Position numbers and translations under genes: made by a program. Below the pieces are notes generated by a model. That model was not told the origin of the DNA, did not search any database, and saw only the letters and a list, made by a program, of their open reading frames with translations. DNA of 48,477 nucleotides from Acidobacteriota bacterium (GTDB lineage: Bacteria > Acidobacteriota > Terriglobia > Terriglobales > Acidobacteriaceae): the NCBI GenBank assembly GCA_003224855.1, contig QHZY01000004.1, positions 1-48,477 on the forward strand, read 5' to 3'. Below are positions 10,101 to 18,600 of the stretch, in pieces; position 1 is the stretch's first letter; each line of letters opens with the position of its first letter.

Positions 10101-10328
10101 GGTTCGACCGTAATCCGTGCTCTTCCACACGCCCCCGTTGTTGGGCGCCATGTAGAAAACATTCGGCTGCTGCGGTATTCCGGCAATGGCTACGGTTCGC
10201 CCTGCCCGGAACGGGCCGATAAGTCTCCACTTCAAATCCTGAAACATCGCCGGATCAATTTGTGCGCTGAGCGCGGTGGTCAGAAGAAACACGGTGGCAA
10301 CCATCAGTACGCGGCGATTCTCAGGCAA
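7143..10328 (-). CDS. Secreted BNR/sortilin-like beta-propeller protein
   Basis: A roughly 1,060-residue exported protein with many Asp-box/BNR repeats of the type STDGGRSW, SEDAGENW and SDDGGATF, spread over the first two thirds. This is the VPS10/sortilin-like beta-propeller class often annotated as WD40/YVTN/BNR glycosyl hydrolase; enzymatic activity is rarely shown. The last 350 residues form another region with an Ig-like, ligand-binding look and a helical end (about 930-1050). The frame is open up to 10433. I prefer TTG at 10328: it has GGGGGA five bases upstream and gives a classic signal peptide (ENRR, hydrophobic VLMVATVFLLTTAL, then SAQ). ATG at 10376 is the alternative. Such large secreted propellers are abundant in Acidobacteriota. 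Substrate unknown. Confidence 0.88.
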   Translation of the reverse strand: MPENRRVLMVATVFLLTTALSAQIDPAMFQDLKWRLIGPFRAGRTVAIAGIPQQPNVFYMAPNNGGVWKSTDYGRTWNPIFDDQPTGSIGALAIAPSNPDVIYAGSGEGLRRPDLSVGNGIYKSTDGGRSWQHLGLRDGQQVGAIIVDPHDPDRVFVAVLGHPYGPNAERGVFRSTDGGKSWEKVLYKDEDTGAIALAFDPKDPRVIYADMWASRRPPWTTSGGYSGPGSGLYKSTDGGNTWRQLTNGLPTWEDHVGRIGFAAAPTNPSRLYALVDAPERGGLYRSEDAGENWKLINNDPRIWGRGDDFACVQVNPKNENAILIANISTYRSDDGGATFTAIKGAPGGDDYHTVWINPENPQVIALAVDQGATISVNGGQTWSSWYNQPTAQFYHVITDSQFPYWVYGGQQESGSVGTASRSDFGEITFRDWYPVGVEEYGYVAPDPLNPNLIYGGKVTRFDRTTGQTQDVSPVALRTGEFRFNRTAPLIFSPANPHVLLLGSNVLFETSDGGMTWQIISPDLTRPDPGSPASLGVFVKSDPAQGRHRGVIYSIAPSPKDVKLIWIGTDDGQIQVTRDGGKSWTNVTPSELTPWSKLAQMDASHFDSGTAYAAVNRFRLDDLHPHIYRTHDGGRSWRHIVQGIPDDEPVNTVREDPERKGLLFTGTEKTVYFSTDDGDHWEPLRQNLPATSIRDLVVHGDDIVVGTHGRSFWILDNITPLRQLPLTANSATLLKPQLTYRVRRNNNTDTPLPPEEPAGKNPPDGAMIDYVLKNAAGSVTIEIYDGTGKLVRRFASGDQPEALNHQELNIPAYWIRPRQMVNAGPGMHRLVWDLHYPPPASIAREFPISAIYRDTPRYPLGPSALPGTYSVKLTVDSAVSTQPLEIRMDPRVKTSAEQLRSQFELESRIAAVMQQSFDALRQVVGLREQLQAAFKEAGDDQVKAAIRQLDQRAAELQGSKEGSTFLSSNEGRSFSRLNVALTNLLETIDSADAAPIASQAAMFQKVQETLEQQVGAWKKMRAQDVAELNRKLKHAGLKEVDAGRISSLAPSWRETEKAAGDD

Positions 10329-10613
10329 GTGTGTCCCCCGAAATCTGGCAGGATAGCAGAAGGCGAGTCTTGGCATAAAACCGATCCAGCTTCTAAGTCT
10401 TAGCAAGACATAATCTTTGAGGACCACTGACAAAATTCGTCAACCTTCAATAGTACAAACCGTCACTCGCAGCCCAAACGCACTCACAGGTCCGAACGGC
10501 TCGTCTCCTAAATGTATGCAAGGCAAGATAAAGCCTGGTTCGCAATCGCGGGCGAGTGTGGAAACAGAAATGCGAGCGATCTACCTTGCTGAAGGCAGCT
10601 TAGGAGAGGGTTC

Positions 10614-10997
10614 GTGGACACCCAGATCGGAAAACGCCGTCAGAAAAGAATAAAGATGGTGCTGCCTGTGAAGATTTGGGCGCGCGACGATCTTGACCAT
10701 CCGGTTTCCGAGCTGGTTCATACACTGGATATAACTCCGGGCGGAGCTCGGTTAGGGGCGGTTCACCGCGAATTGAAAGTGGGCGATAGGCTGACCCTGC
10801 AATATCGTCAGCGCAAGATCCAGTTCCGCGTGGCATGGGTGAAGGCGCTCGAGGGGACGAGCGAGTACCAGGTCGGGCTGGAATCACTGGCCGCCGGCGA
10901 AAATTGGGGCCTTGATCTGCCTGAGACGGACCTGATTGACGAATTTCGCCGTCCCCGCGCGCAAACTGCTGCAGCCAAAGCCACTACCAAACACTAA
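10614..10997 (+). CDS. PilZ domain protein
   Basis: A 127-residue single PilZ domain (PF07238), a likely cyclic-di-GMP receptor. The basic N-terminal motif is RRQKR (residues 8-12) and the second motif is DITPGG (39-44), in which Thr replaces the usual Ser of the D/N-x-S-x-x-G consensus. The beta-barrel core runs to about residue 97, with a charged tail after it. The start is GTG at 10614, supported by AGGAGAGG six bases upstream. It stands just before the minor-pilin genes, so it may tune pilus assembly or adhesion in response to c-di-GMP; that role is inferred from position only. Confidence 0.87.
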   Translation: MDTQIGKRRQKRIKMVLPVKIWARDDLDHPVSELVHTLDITPGGARLGAVHRELKVGDRLTLQYRQRKIQFRVAWVKALEGTSEYQVGLESLAAGENWGLDLPETDLIDEFRRPRAQTAAAKATTKH

Positions 10998-11110
10998 CTA
11001 TCTACCACCAGTACTGCCGTCACATTACTTTGGTGAAGGAACGGCGGGTACGTTCGTTAGCTTCTCCGCTCCTCTTTTCATCGCTACCCTGTTGTCAGGT
11101 GAATCACTCA

Positions 11111-11728
11111 ATGCCAGCCACTCGTAGAAGGCGTGAGCGCGGCTTTTCGCTCCTTGAACTCTTGATTGTCGTGGCCATCATCATGATCACGGTTTCGTTT
11201 GCCATTCCAATGATCTCCAGTTCCATGACCCAGTACCGGCTGCGCGCCACCGCCGTCGATGTGAACTCGCTGCTGCAGCGCGCGCGGGTACAGGCCATCA
11301 AAGACGATCGCACTTACAGCATCACTGGCTGCCCGGTATCCGGTTCGTGCGGTGCAATTAGCTCGACTACGACCAGAAGCTTGTTGCTGGACGCAAATGG
11401 GAACAACCAATATGACGTTGGCGATCTCACGGTCCAGCTTGGCCAGGGTGTAACACTGACTACCGCCCCGGCTTCAACAATTACAGCTGGAGCGCTGGGC
11501 TTTGCGCCACAACCCTTGAATTCAGTAGTTGGCTTTACTTCACGCGGAACCCCCTGTATTGGCGCGAACCCTTGCGTCGGCATAGCCGGCGGCCAGCCGG
11601 TCGGATTTATTTTGTATCTGACCTCCGCCTCCGGCCAAAACGGGACCGCTCTTGCTGCGATTTCTGTCAGCCCGTCCGGAAGGTTCCGATCATGGAGTTA
11701 TGACCCGTACGGCGGATGGTCTAACTAG
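11111..11728 (+). CDS. GspH/FimT-type pseudopilin
   Basis: A 205-residue type IV pilin-like protein. The N-terminus has a short basic leader, then the prepilin peptidase site with cleavage between G and F in RGFSLLELLIVVA, the conserved Glu at +5 of the mature protein, and a hydrophobic helix of about 20 residues. The C-terminal globular domain fits GspH/FimT minor pseudopilins, which sit near the pilus tip and help start assembly. The open frame extends back to 11030, but ATG at 11111 gives a normal short leader and has AGGTG upstream. Next gene: pilV, six bases later. Two Cys pairs (GCPVSGSCG and PCIGANPC) could form disulfides outside the cell. Confidence 0.9.
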   Translation: MPATRRRRERGFSLLELLIVVAIIMITVSFAIPMISSSMTQYRLRATAVDVNSLLQRARVQAIKDDRTYSITGCPVSGSCGAISSTTTRSLLLDANGNNQYDVGDLTVQLGQGVTLTTAPASTITAGALGFAPQPLNSVVGFTSRGTPCIGANPCVGIAGGQPVGFILYLTSASGQNGTALAAISVSPSGRFRSWSYDPYGGWSN

Positions 11729-11734
11729 TTAGAA

Positions 11735-12298
11735 ATGACACCTATGACGCACACACATCGTCCAAAGAAATCAAGCGGCCAAAACGGCTTTTCGCTGATT
11801 GAATTGATGTTTGCGATTTCCGTTTTGGCGGTTGGAATGGCGGCGCTGCTTCCTTTGTTTGCCACAGCGGTGCTAAGCAATGGCAAAGCCAGAACTGACA
11901 CCACCGCCACCATGCTGGCGCAGACCGTACTCGAAAAAATCGCGGCCCAGCCGGCCAGCGGCGCGCCTGCCAATCTCACCATAACTGATTGCGTTAACGC
12001 CGTGCCCTGGCAGATCGCAACAGCCGCCGGCGCAGGTGCGCCTCTGAATGGGAACGAGATTGATTTCACACAGAACCCAGTACCCAATTACAACATGCAG
12101 TTCGTAGCTTGCGGCAATAACGGCAGGCGGGCAACCTACGACGTTCGCTGGAACATTCAGACCATCGCCGGCAATGGGAACCGCAGCCGCGTCATCATCG
12201 TTGCGGCGCGCCCCTCGGCCGCGGCCGCCGTCGGCAACAAAAATCAAGCATGGACTTTCGCGCTGCCCGTCACCCTGCGGACCATTGGGGGGCTGTGA
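11735..12298 (+). CDS. pilV: PilV-like minor type IV pilin
   Basis: A 187-residue prepilin-like protein with the leader ending SGQNG and the mature N-terminus FSLIELMFAISVLAVGMAA, which matches the class III signal handled by PilD. The pattern VGMAALLPLF after the helix and the gene order before pilW support PilV, one of the minor pilins of the tip complex. The ATG at 11735 is chosen; a second ATG at 11744 is possible. Its TGA overlaps the pilW ATG in an ATGA arrangement. The symbol is by family and position, since minor pilins diverge strongly outside the first 30 residues. Confidence 0.85.
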   Translation: MTPMTHTHRPKKSSGQNGFSLIELMFAISVLAVGMAALLPLFATAVLSNGKARTDTTATMLAQTVLEKIAAQPASGAPANLTITDCVNAVPWQIATAAGAGAPLNGNEIDFTQNPVPNYNMQFVACGNNGRRATYDVRWNIQTIAGNGNRSRVIIVAARPSAAAAVGNKNQAWTFALPVTLRTIGGL

Positions 12299-13089
12299 TG
12301 AAATCTACCTGTCAGCAGCGCGGTTTCACGCTCATTGAAATGATGATCACCGTTGCCGTGCTGACCATCGTTCTCGGCACCGTCGTCACTTACATCAGCC
12401 GGCTGCAGCGCGTGTACAAAACCCAGGAAACCAATGTTGACTCGACCGATGAAGGGCGCATGTTCCTCGATAACATTGAGCGCGAGCTCCATCAGTCCGG
12501 TTATCCCAACAAGAACATGTATACCAAGTCCAACCTCAATGCGACTCCCGCTAATGATGTGCATGTGGGCGCTGGGCTGGTCAACATCAGCAAGTGGAAC
12601 ATCTACCTCGAAGGCGACCTCGACAACGATGGCACGGTGGAAGACGTCCGCTACACGCTGCTTGACAACACCGGAGCCATCGCCACCGCCGCCAGCAACT
12701 GTCCCTGCACCCTGCAACGCACCCAGAAGACCAAGCTTGCTGGAGTTCCCGGCACCACCATAACGGATGCGGACGTACTGGGCGCTAATGCTACCGCCGT
12801 CCTGAACAACGTGATCAATAGCGGCGACGGAGCAGGCAACGCTTTGACCATTGCCGGCAGCACGCTGTTCAGCGCCGGCAATTCTTCCACCAACAATGCG
12901 CTGTACACGGCCTATCGAACTCCTATGATTTTCACCGGCTACACCAACGCCGGAACTGCTTCGATTGACGTTACTCAGATCCGCTCGGTTGAGATCGCAG
13001 TAAACCTGTTGACTAATTACAACGACAGTCAGACCAACATGCGGCAACCCCTCACCCTGCGCACGACGGTCAAGCTGAACAATTTCTGA
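12298..13089 (+). CDS. pilW: PilW-like minor type IV pilin
   Basis: A 263-residue prepilin-like protein: short leader MKSTCQQRG, then FTLIEMMITVAVLTIVLGTV. An open frame exists from 12250, but ATG at 12298 gives the normal leader and overlaps the pilV stop. The part after the helix (MFLDNIERELHQSGYP) is typical of PilW, which has conserved helix-breaking residues there. A DGDGT-like metal-loop segment, GDLDNDGTVED at about residues 105-115, may bind Ca2+, as some tip pilins do. Followed 13 bases later by an exported coiled-coil protein. Confidence 0.85.
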   Translation: MKSTCQQRGFTLIEMMITVAVLTIVLGTVVTYISRLQRVYKTQETNVDSTDEGRMFLDNIERELHQSGYPNKNMYTKSNLNATPANDVHVGAGLVNISKWNIYLEGDLDNDGTVEDVRYTLLDNTGAIATAASNCPCTLQRTQKTKLAGVPGTTITDADVLGANATAVLNNVINSGDGAGNALTIAGSTLFSAGNSSTNNALYTAYRTPMIFTGYTNAGTASIDVTQIRSVEIAVNLLTNYNDSQTNMRQPLTLRTTVKLNNF

Positions 13090-13102
13090 TTCGGGGAACA
13101 AA

Positions 13103-13663
13103 GTGATATTCCAGATCAAAACCATGCCGGCGATTCTGATAACAGGACTCGCATTTTCCATGAGTGCGGTCGCCAAGAATCAGGCGCAGCAATCCGATGA
13201 CTCGATTGCCAAAGTCGTACAGAAGCAGAAAGCCCACAAAGCGCGCATCGTTCTGACCGATGACGATCTTCCGCATCATCCCGCGGCAGTTGCGGACGTT
13301 CAGCCGGTGAACAATCGTTCTATTGTGGAGCCGGCGCCGGCCGAAAAACCATCCACTTCGGATAAGCCGGCGCCCGGAGTCAACGTTCCCGGCCTTTTAG
13401 TCGGAGGCTCAGTGGATGACGCGAAAGCCCTGCTCGATCGCCTGCATGAGGAAGAGGCGCTCCTGATTCAGCGTTTCGACCAGATCCAGCGCGAGCTCGC
13501 TAGCACCGATAGCGCACAGTTGCGCCACGTTTATTCCGACGCGCTTTCCCATCGCGAGGAAACCTTGGCCCGGACAAAAAAGAAGATCGCAGATACCGAA
13601 CAGGCGCTGGCAGCAGCCAGCAGCGGCAAGAAAGAAGGAGAAATCAACAATGCGGCGAAATGA
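13103..13663 (+). CDS. Exported coiled-coil protein of the pilin operon
   Basis: A 186-residue protein I cannot assign to a named family. The N-terminus is a signal peptide (hydrophobic AILITGLAFSMSAVA). After it come a KARIVLTDDDLPHHP segment and a Pro/Ala-rich linker (about 70-100). A charged helical region from about 115 to 178 is predicted to form a coiled coil (RLHEEEALLIQRFDQIQREL and later heptads). It is probably periplasmic. The start GTG at 13103 lies 13 bases after pilW, and the 3' end overlaps the pilX-like gene by 14 bases, so it is almost surely co-translated and may be an accessory of pilus or secretion assembly. Confidence 0.75.
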   Translation: MIFQIKTMPAILITGLAFSMSAVAKNQAQQSDDSIAKVVQKQKAHKARIVLTDDDLPHHPAAVADVQPVNNRSIVEPAPAEKPSTSDKPAPGVNVPGLLVGGSVDDAKALLDRLHEEEALLIQRFDQIQRELASTDSAQLRHVYSDALSHREETLARTKKKIADTEQALAAASSGKKEGEINNAAK

Positions 13664-15152
13664 ACGCGGGATAGCGCTCGTCACCAGCATTCTGGCCTTG
13701 ATGGTCCTGACCGGCCTCGCAGTAGGCCTGGTCTATATGACATCGGCAGAAACCATGATCAACGATAATTATAAGAATTCCCAGCAGGCTTACGACGCTG
13801 CTCTGGCCGGACTGCAGAACGTGCGCGAGCGCATGACTCCGAACGCGGCCGGGACGCATGCCATTCTTGCTTCGCTTCCGGCTGGCCTGCCGGGTACCCC
13901 CGGCAATACGATTCTTTATGTCACAAACCCGAGGGCGGGTGAGGCTGTAAACTCAAACACTATAACCACCAACGGCTCCGCTTATTACGACAAGGAAGTC
14001 TGCAGCGAGCTCGTTGCTCAGGGCCGTGCGGCAGCCAACGCCTGCGTGCCACCACTTGGCAACACAACTACCATCGTTGAGGACCCCGCCGCCCTGAACA
14101 CTCTGAATTACAAATGGGTGCGCGTGACACTCAAGGCGAATGCCGGTGGAGCTCCCTATTACACCAACAACAATCCCGGTAGTTCTACACCTGTAAACCA
14201 GACTCAGGTTTGCTGGGATGGAACGCAGCAGGTGCTGCTGGGCGGAGCCATCACCTCGTGCTCCAACGATCCGGCATCGGTTTACACGCCCGTTTATCAA
14301 CTGACGTCTATGTCGTTAACTCCGACCAACTCCACCCGCATGGTGCAGATGGAAGTGGCGCTTGATCCGCCGCTCAACACCCGCGGAGCAGTCGATTCGC
14401 AGGACCACGTGACATTAAACGGCAAGCTCGACGTGAACGGGTATGATTACTGCCAGTGCGACTGCGTGACCGACAAGAGCGGCAATACTACTTGTACCAA
14501 CCGCACCACCGGCGCGGCTTGCACTGACGCCAACAGCAACTATGCGATTTACGCATCCAATACGGTTGATAATCCCAATACCTCCGAAACGTTTTTGTCA
14601 GGCAAGACTCCGCCAGTGGTCCAGAACCAACCCTGGCCGTACGATTTGGACTCCCTGGTCAGCCAATTTGTCAGTGCACCAGGCACGGTGCCGGTGACGG
14701 GATCACCATACAACTGGAGCTGCACTGGCACCCCGCCAAGCTGCGGTAATCATGCGAATGGAAAGTTTGGCGTTCCGCCAGACTTCCCTCCTAGCCCGCC
14801 CAGCAATCCCACCGGCCCTGCAAACATGGCCTCGCAAACTACCTACATTCCTGGCGACGTGCAACTCACGGCTGGCGCTACGGGGAATGGCATCCTGATC
14901 GTGAATGGCAATCTTGACATTCACGGCGGCCTGGATTTCTATGGCCTCATCATCGTCACCGGCGTGGTGTCATTCACCGGCGGCGGCAGCAACAAGGTCA
15001 ACATCTACGGTGGCATCATCGCCGGACAACAGTCAGTGGTTGATAACATCCTGGGCGGTGGCGCTAACATCATATTCGATCGCTGCGCTCTGCCGCAGCG
15101 CAACAACAACCAGCCTCCGCGCATCCTGGCCACCCGCGAACTGGTTTTCTAG
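13650..15152 (+). CDS. PilX-like pilus assembly protein
   Basis: A 500-residue protein with a PilX N-terminal domain: MRRNERGIALVTSILALMVL, a transmembrane helix, and a conserved helix with SAETMINDNYKNSQQAYDAA. PilX proteins are minor pilins needed for pilus assembly and adhesion; most are 150-200 residues, so this one carries a large extra region. Within it is a Cys-rich stretch at about 267-291 (YCQCDCV, then C-x-n-C) and, near the C-terminus, a repetitive beta segment (VNGNLDIHGGLDFYG and following) that looks like a short beta-solenoid. These features suggest a surface-exposed tip or adhesin role. Last gene before the hairpin at 15163. Confidence 0.8.
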   Translation: MRRNERGIALVTSILALMVLTGLAVGLVYMTSAETMINDNYKNSQQAYDAALAGLQNVRERMTPNAAGTHAILASLPAGLPGTPGNTILYVTNPRAGEAVNSNTITTNGSAYYDKEVCSELVAQGRAAANACVPPLGNTTTIVEDPAALNTLNYKWVRVTLKANAGGAPYYTNNNPGSSTPVNQTQVCWDGTQQVLLGGAITSCSNDPASVYTPVYQLTSMSLTPTNSTRMVQMEVALDPPLNTRGAVDSQDHVTLNGKLDVNGYDYCQCDCVTDKSGNTTCTNRTTGAACTDANSNYAIYASNTVDNPNTSETFLSGKTPPVVQNQPWPYDLDSLVSQFVSAPGTVPVTGSPYNWSCTGTPPSCGNHANGKFGVPPDFPPSPPSNPTGPANMASQTTYIPGDVQLTAGATGNGILIVNGNLDIHGGLDFYGLIIVTGVVSFTGGGSNKVNIYGGIIAGQQSVVDNILGGGANIIFDRCALPQRNNNQPPRILATRELVF

Positions 15153-15162
15153 CTTAGACCAG

Positions 15163-15184
15163 GGAAGCCGGCCGCCCGGCTTCC
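15163..15184 (+). terminator. Hairpin after the minor-pilin operon
   Basis: A perfect 9-bp stem GGAAGCCGG / CCGGCTTCC around a 4-base CCGC loop begins 11 bases after the pilX-like stop. There is no strong T-tract after it, so it may be a weak or Rho-assisted terminator or an mRNA-end stabiliser. Confidence 0.6.
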
Positions 15185-15233
15185 TCAGCCTCCCTCACGA
15201 AAATTAAGAAATCAACGCGGGGGAGAGCACTCC

Positions 15234-15656
15234 ATGACCACCACCGCCCAGGCCCACGTCCAACTCAATCGTGCCGTCGTAGCATTTCTCGACGGACGCC
15301 GCCAACGCGGCTTCATCTACGACTTCTCCGCAGTGAAAGAATCCTTTCGTCTCTCTCCGGAAAGCGACACCCTTCAGCAGCGCGGCGTCGAGATCAAGGT
15401 GAAAGACCTCAAAGCCGTGTTCTTCGTGAAGGATTTTGCAGGGAACCGGGAGTATGTCGAATCCGCCGTGACCGGAAACTCGCCGCGTGGACGCAAGATG
15501 GCCATTTCATTCACCGATGACGAGACTCTGCAGGGCTGCACTGATGCCTACAATCCGAAAAGGCCAGGCTTCCTTATGTTTCCCACCGATGCGAAAAGCA
15601 ATAACCTGCGCATCTTCATTGTCAATCAAAACGTCGCCCATGCTAGTTTCGTGTAG
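15234..15656 (+). CDS. Conserved hypothetical protein
   Basis: A 140-residue soluble protein, mostly beta by pattern, with no signal peptide or membrane segment. It begins HVQLNRAVVAFLDGRRQRGF, reminiscent of small domains of Acidobacteriota and Deltaproteobacteria that start with an F-x-DGR-x-x-G core and often sit next to PilZ or pilus genes. I would not name the family from memory. GGGGAG lies eight bases before the ATG. It sits after the terminator-like hairpin of the pilin operon and convergent to the glucan synthase, so it may be a separate unit. Function unknown. Confidence 0.65.
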   Translation: MTTTAQAHVQLNRAVVAFLDGRRQRGFIYDFSAVKESFRLSPESDTLQQRGVEIKVKDLKAVFFVKDFAGNREYVESAVTGNSPRGRKMAISFTDDETLQGCTDAYNPKRPGFLMFPTDAKSNNLRIFIVNQNVAHASFV

Positions 15657-15682
15657 CTGAAATTCCGCGCAGCTGGAAGATG

Positions 15683-18600
15683 CTATCGGGGCCGGCGAAG
15701 CAGTTTCGGAGTCTGCCGCGTGTAGGAAACCGGCTTCTCATGCAGCAGCAATTCCGTTGCCTGCACTCTGCGATCGGCGTGGAACCACCTCTGCACAACG
15801 TTGTCGAACAGCAGGTTGGCCATGGCCAGTAGCGACATGCCCTGGTGATGCGCCATCCACGAGCGCACCAGTTTGGGTCGTCGCTTGTGCCACGGCCATC
15901 GCGAAGAGATGCTGTAGTCGGCTGCTTCATAGAAACCGTAAGTGCCGAACCAGCCCTCCCGATCCATCACTCGCAAATTGGCCAGCGCTTCCACCGGATC
16001 CACTGAGAGCGCAAGAAAACTTGAATAAGGCGAGATCACCAGCGCGTCGAAGTCCGGCTCACGCAAAGCAAGGGCCGGAAGGCCGAAAGCGTGATACTGG
16101 TAATTTCCCGCCTCATCGGTTTTGAAATATGCCTTCCTTCGCAATGGCCGTGAACAGCGCGATTCTGGCTTCGGATGCCAGCAGGTCGTAGCAGGCCGCC
16201 TGCCGTTTCCGAGCCGCCATATCGAAACCGATGGAAATCAGAAGACGTCGCGGATCGAGCAGAAAATCAAAATCCATTTCATCGGCCAGTTGCCCGCCCT
16301 TGTCGGTAAGCTCCCGCAGGCTGGTCACAAGTCCGCCGATACTGGACCGGGCCTGCGCCACCTTCTCTTTAAGCCTGAGCAACAAATTAGCTCGCTCGCC
16401 GGAAGCATCTGCGTTCTTTATCGCCGATTCAATGCGCGCGGCCAGCTCATCGCAAAAGTTGCTCAGCTGGTGCAGGGCGAGTTTGCTGCTCTCAAAACCG
16501 ATCTTCAGGGACGCATCGCTTCGCAACGGCTCGAACTCAGGCGCCAGCCATGGCTGATACCTGTCAACCATCTCGCGGACCTGCGCCAGACGGATTCGTG
16601 CCTGCCCGGCATGCCAACTGGCATCCGCTGAATTCTTTATTTTCCCCGCAGGCTCGTTCGATTCCAGATCGGCGATTGGAAAGTTCAAAAGCGCCGTCAG
16701 CCAATCCTTCGACCTCAGACTTTTTCGGTGCATGCGGAAACGGCCGTTTGGCAGCTGGCCATCTTCGTTGAGCGCTAACAGGTGATCGACAATACCTTCT
16801 ACAAGACTCGCCTTCAGCAGCGGCCTTCGGATCGCTTCCACGCATCCCTGGCGAAGCGTCCAGAGTGAAGCCATAAGATTGCCGCTGTCCACCGACGAAA
16901 CAAATTCGGGCGGCAATGATTTCAAAGTGCGCGTGTCATACCAGTTGAATAAATGCCCGCGATATTTGGGAAGCGCTGCGATGGTTTCGAGCGTCCGCGA
17001 AGTCAACACCGCAAATTCAGGAATGGTCACATAACCAAATTCGCAGGCTACTTGTCGCGCGTTCAGAAGCAGGCCCAGATTGGTAGGAGAAACTCGCGCC
17101 GCAACCGCCGGCGGATCCTCCTGCACATTGTCCGGAATAAGCCAGTGGTGTTCCGCGGTACTGTAGTCCAAAAAGTAGCGCCAGGTGTTCAGGGCAGCTC
17201 GACGCACAAAAGCGCGATCTTCCTCTGAGGTCACGCCGCGCGCGGCATGCGGTGGCTCATTCAGCCAGTTCGAAACCGCCTTACTGGTGGCCCACAAAAG
17301 CAAAATTGGAAGCGCAGCCGCGAATGCGCGGGGGCGTCCGAACCAGACCAGCAGCCCGGTCCCCAGCGCCAGCGCCGGTGTCCAGTTCAGGTAGCGATCG
17401 ATAGGCGTGCTGCTTCGTGCTCCAATTTCCGCTTCCGCCGCAGTCTCCCATTCCAGCAGCTTCCGCTGAGTAACCGTGCGTCGCACCAGGGTTCGAATCA
17501 CAGCATCCAGCGAAACCAGCGCCTGGTGAGCGAGAAAGATAAGCGTAAAGAAGACATTGGCGTTCGCGGTAATCAGTCCGCTGACCGCATCTTTCGCTAC
17601 CGCCATCTTCTCTTCGAACGCGGCACGAATCAGTGTGAAGACGAACTGGAACCACACCGGGATGAACAGGATGCATAGCGTCGCCAGCGTCCAGGCAAGC
17701 GGTGATCCCGGCAGCATCAGCCATCCGAAAACGAACAGCAGAAACGTCGCCGGCTCCACCAGGCTGCGCCGCAGATTGTCGAGAATCTTCCACTGCGAAA
17801 CCAGCGAGATGGGATTCGGCACCAGGCGCCCGGTCTCGTCAGGCACCCGTGATAACAACCAGTTGGTAATCTGCCAGTCACCGCGCAGCCAGCGGTGTTT
17901 GCGTTTGTTGTACGCGCTGTAACGGGAAGGATAGTCCTCAATAATTTCGATGTCGCTGGCCAGACCGGCGCGGGCGTAAGCGCCTTCGATCAGATCGTGG
18001 CTGAGAAGCGCGTTGCGCGGGAACCGCCGGTCGAGCACCTGGTGTACGGTGTCGACTTCGTAGATGCCTTTGCCCGCGAAAATTCCTTCGCCGTACAGGT
18101 CCTGATAAACGTCCGAGATCGCGCGGGTGTAAATATCAAATCCGGTTTCACCGGAATATATGTTAGCCAGGCGCGAGCTGGCGGCACTCTGCACGCTCAC
18201 CCCGACTCGCGGCTGCAGCACGCCGTATCCGGCCACCACAATGTTCTTTTCCGGATCGATAATCGCCTGGTTCAGCGGATGCGCCAGCGCGCCGATCATG
18301 CGATGCGCGCTCCGGCGGGGCAGTTCAGTATCGGCGTCCAGCGTAATGACGAACCGGACGTGTTCCAGGATTTCCAGCTCGCCCACTTTTACCGGAAAGC
18401 TGTCGTACTGGCTTCTGAGCAGACGGTTCAGGTCAAGCAGCTTGCCGCGCTTGCGCTCCCACCCCATCCATACCCGCTCGCTCGAGTTGTAAACCCGGTG
18501 GCGGTGGAACATGAAGAACTTCCCTGCTCCCCGGCTTGCATACTTTTTGTTCAGATCGCGAATCAGTTGCGCACAAAACTCCACCAGCGGACTGTCCTCA

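Noticed and set aside
12244-13176. A 310-codon minus-strand frame over pilW
   Set aside because: Opposite-strand shadow of a well-supported pilin gene; Val/Gly-rich without motifs.
15640-15700. A third deletion at the C-terminal end of the glucan synthase (loss of GH94)
   Set aside because: I recall shorter family members that end near ATELLLHEKPV, so the missing GH94 is not proof of loss here.
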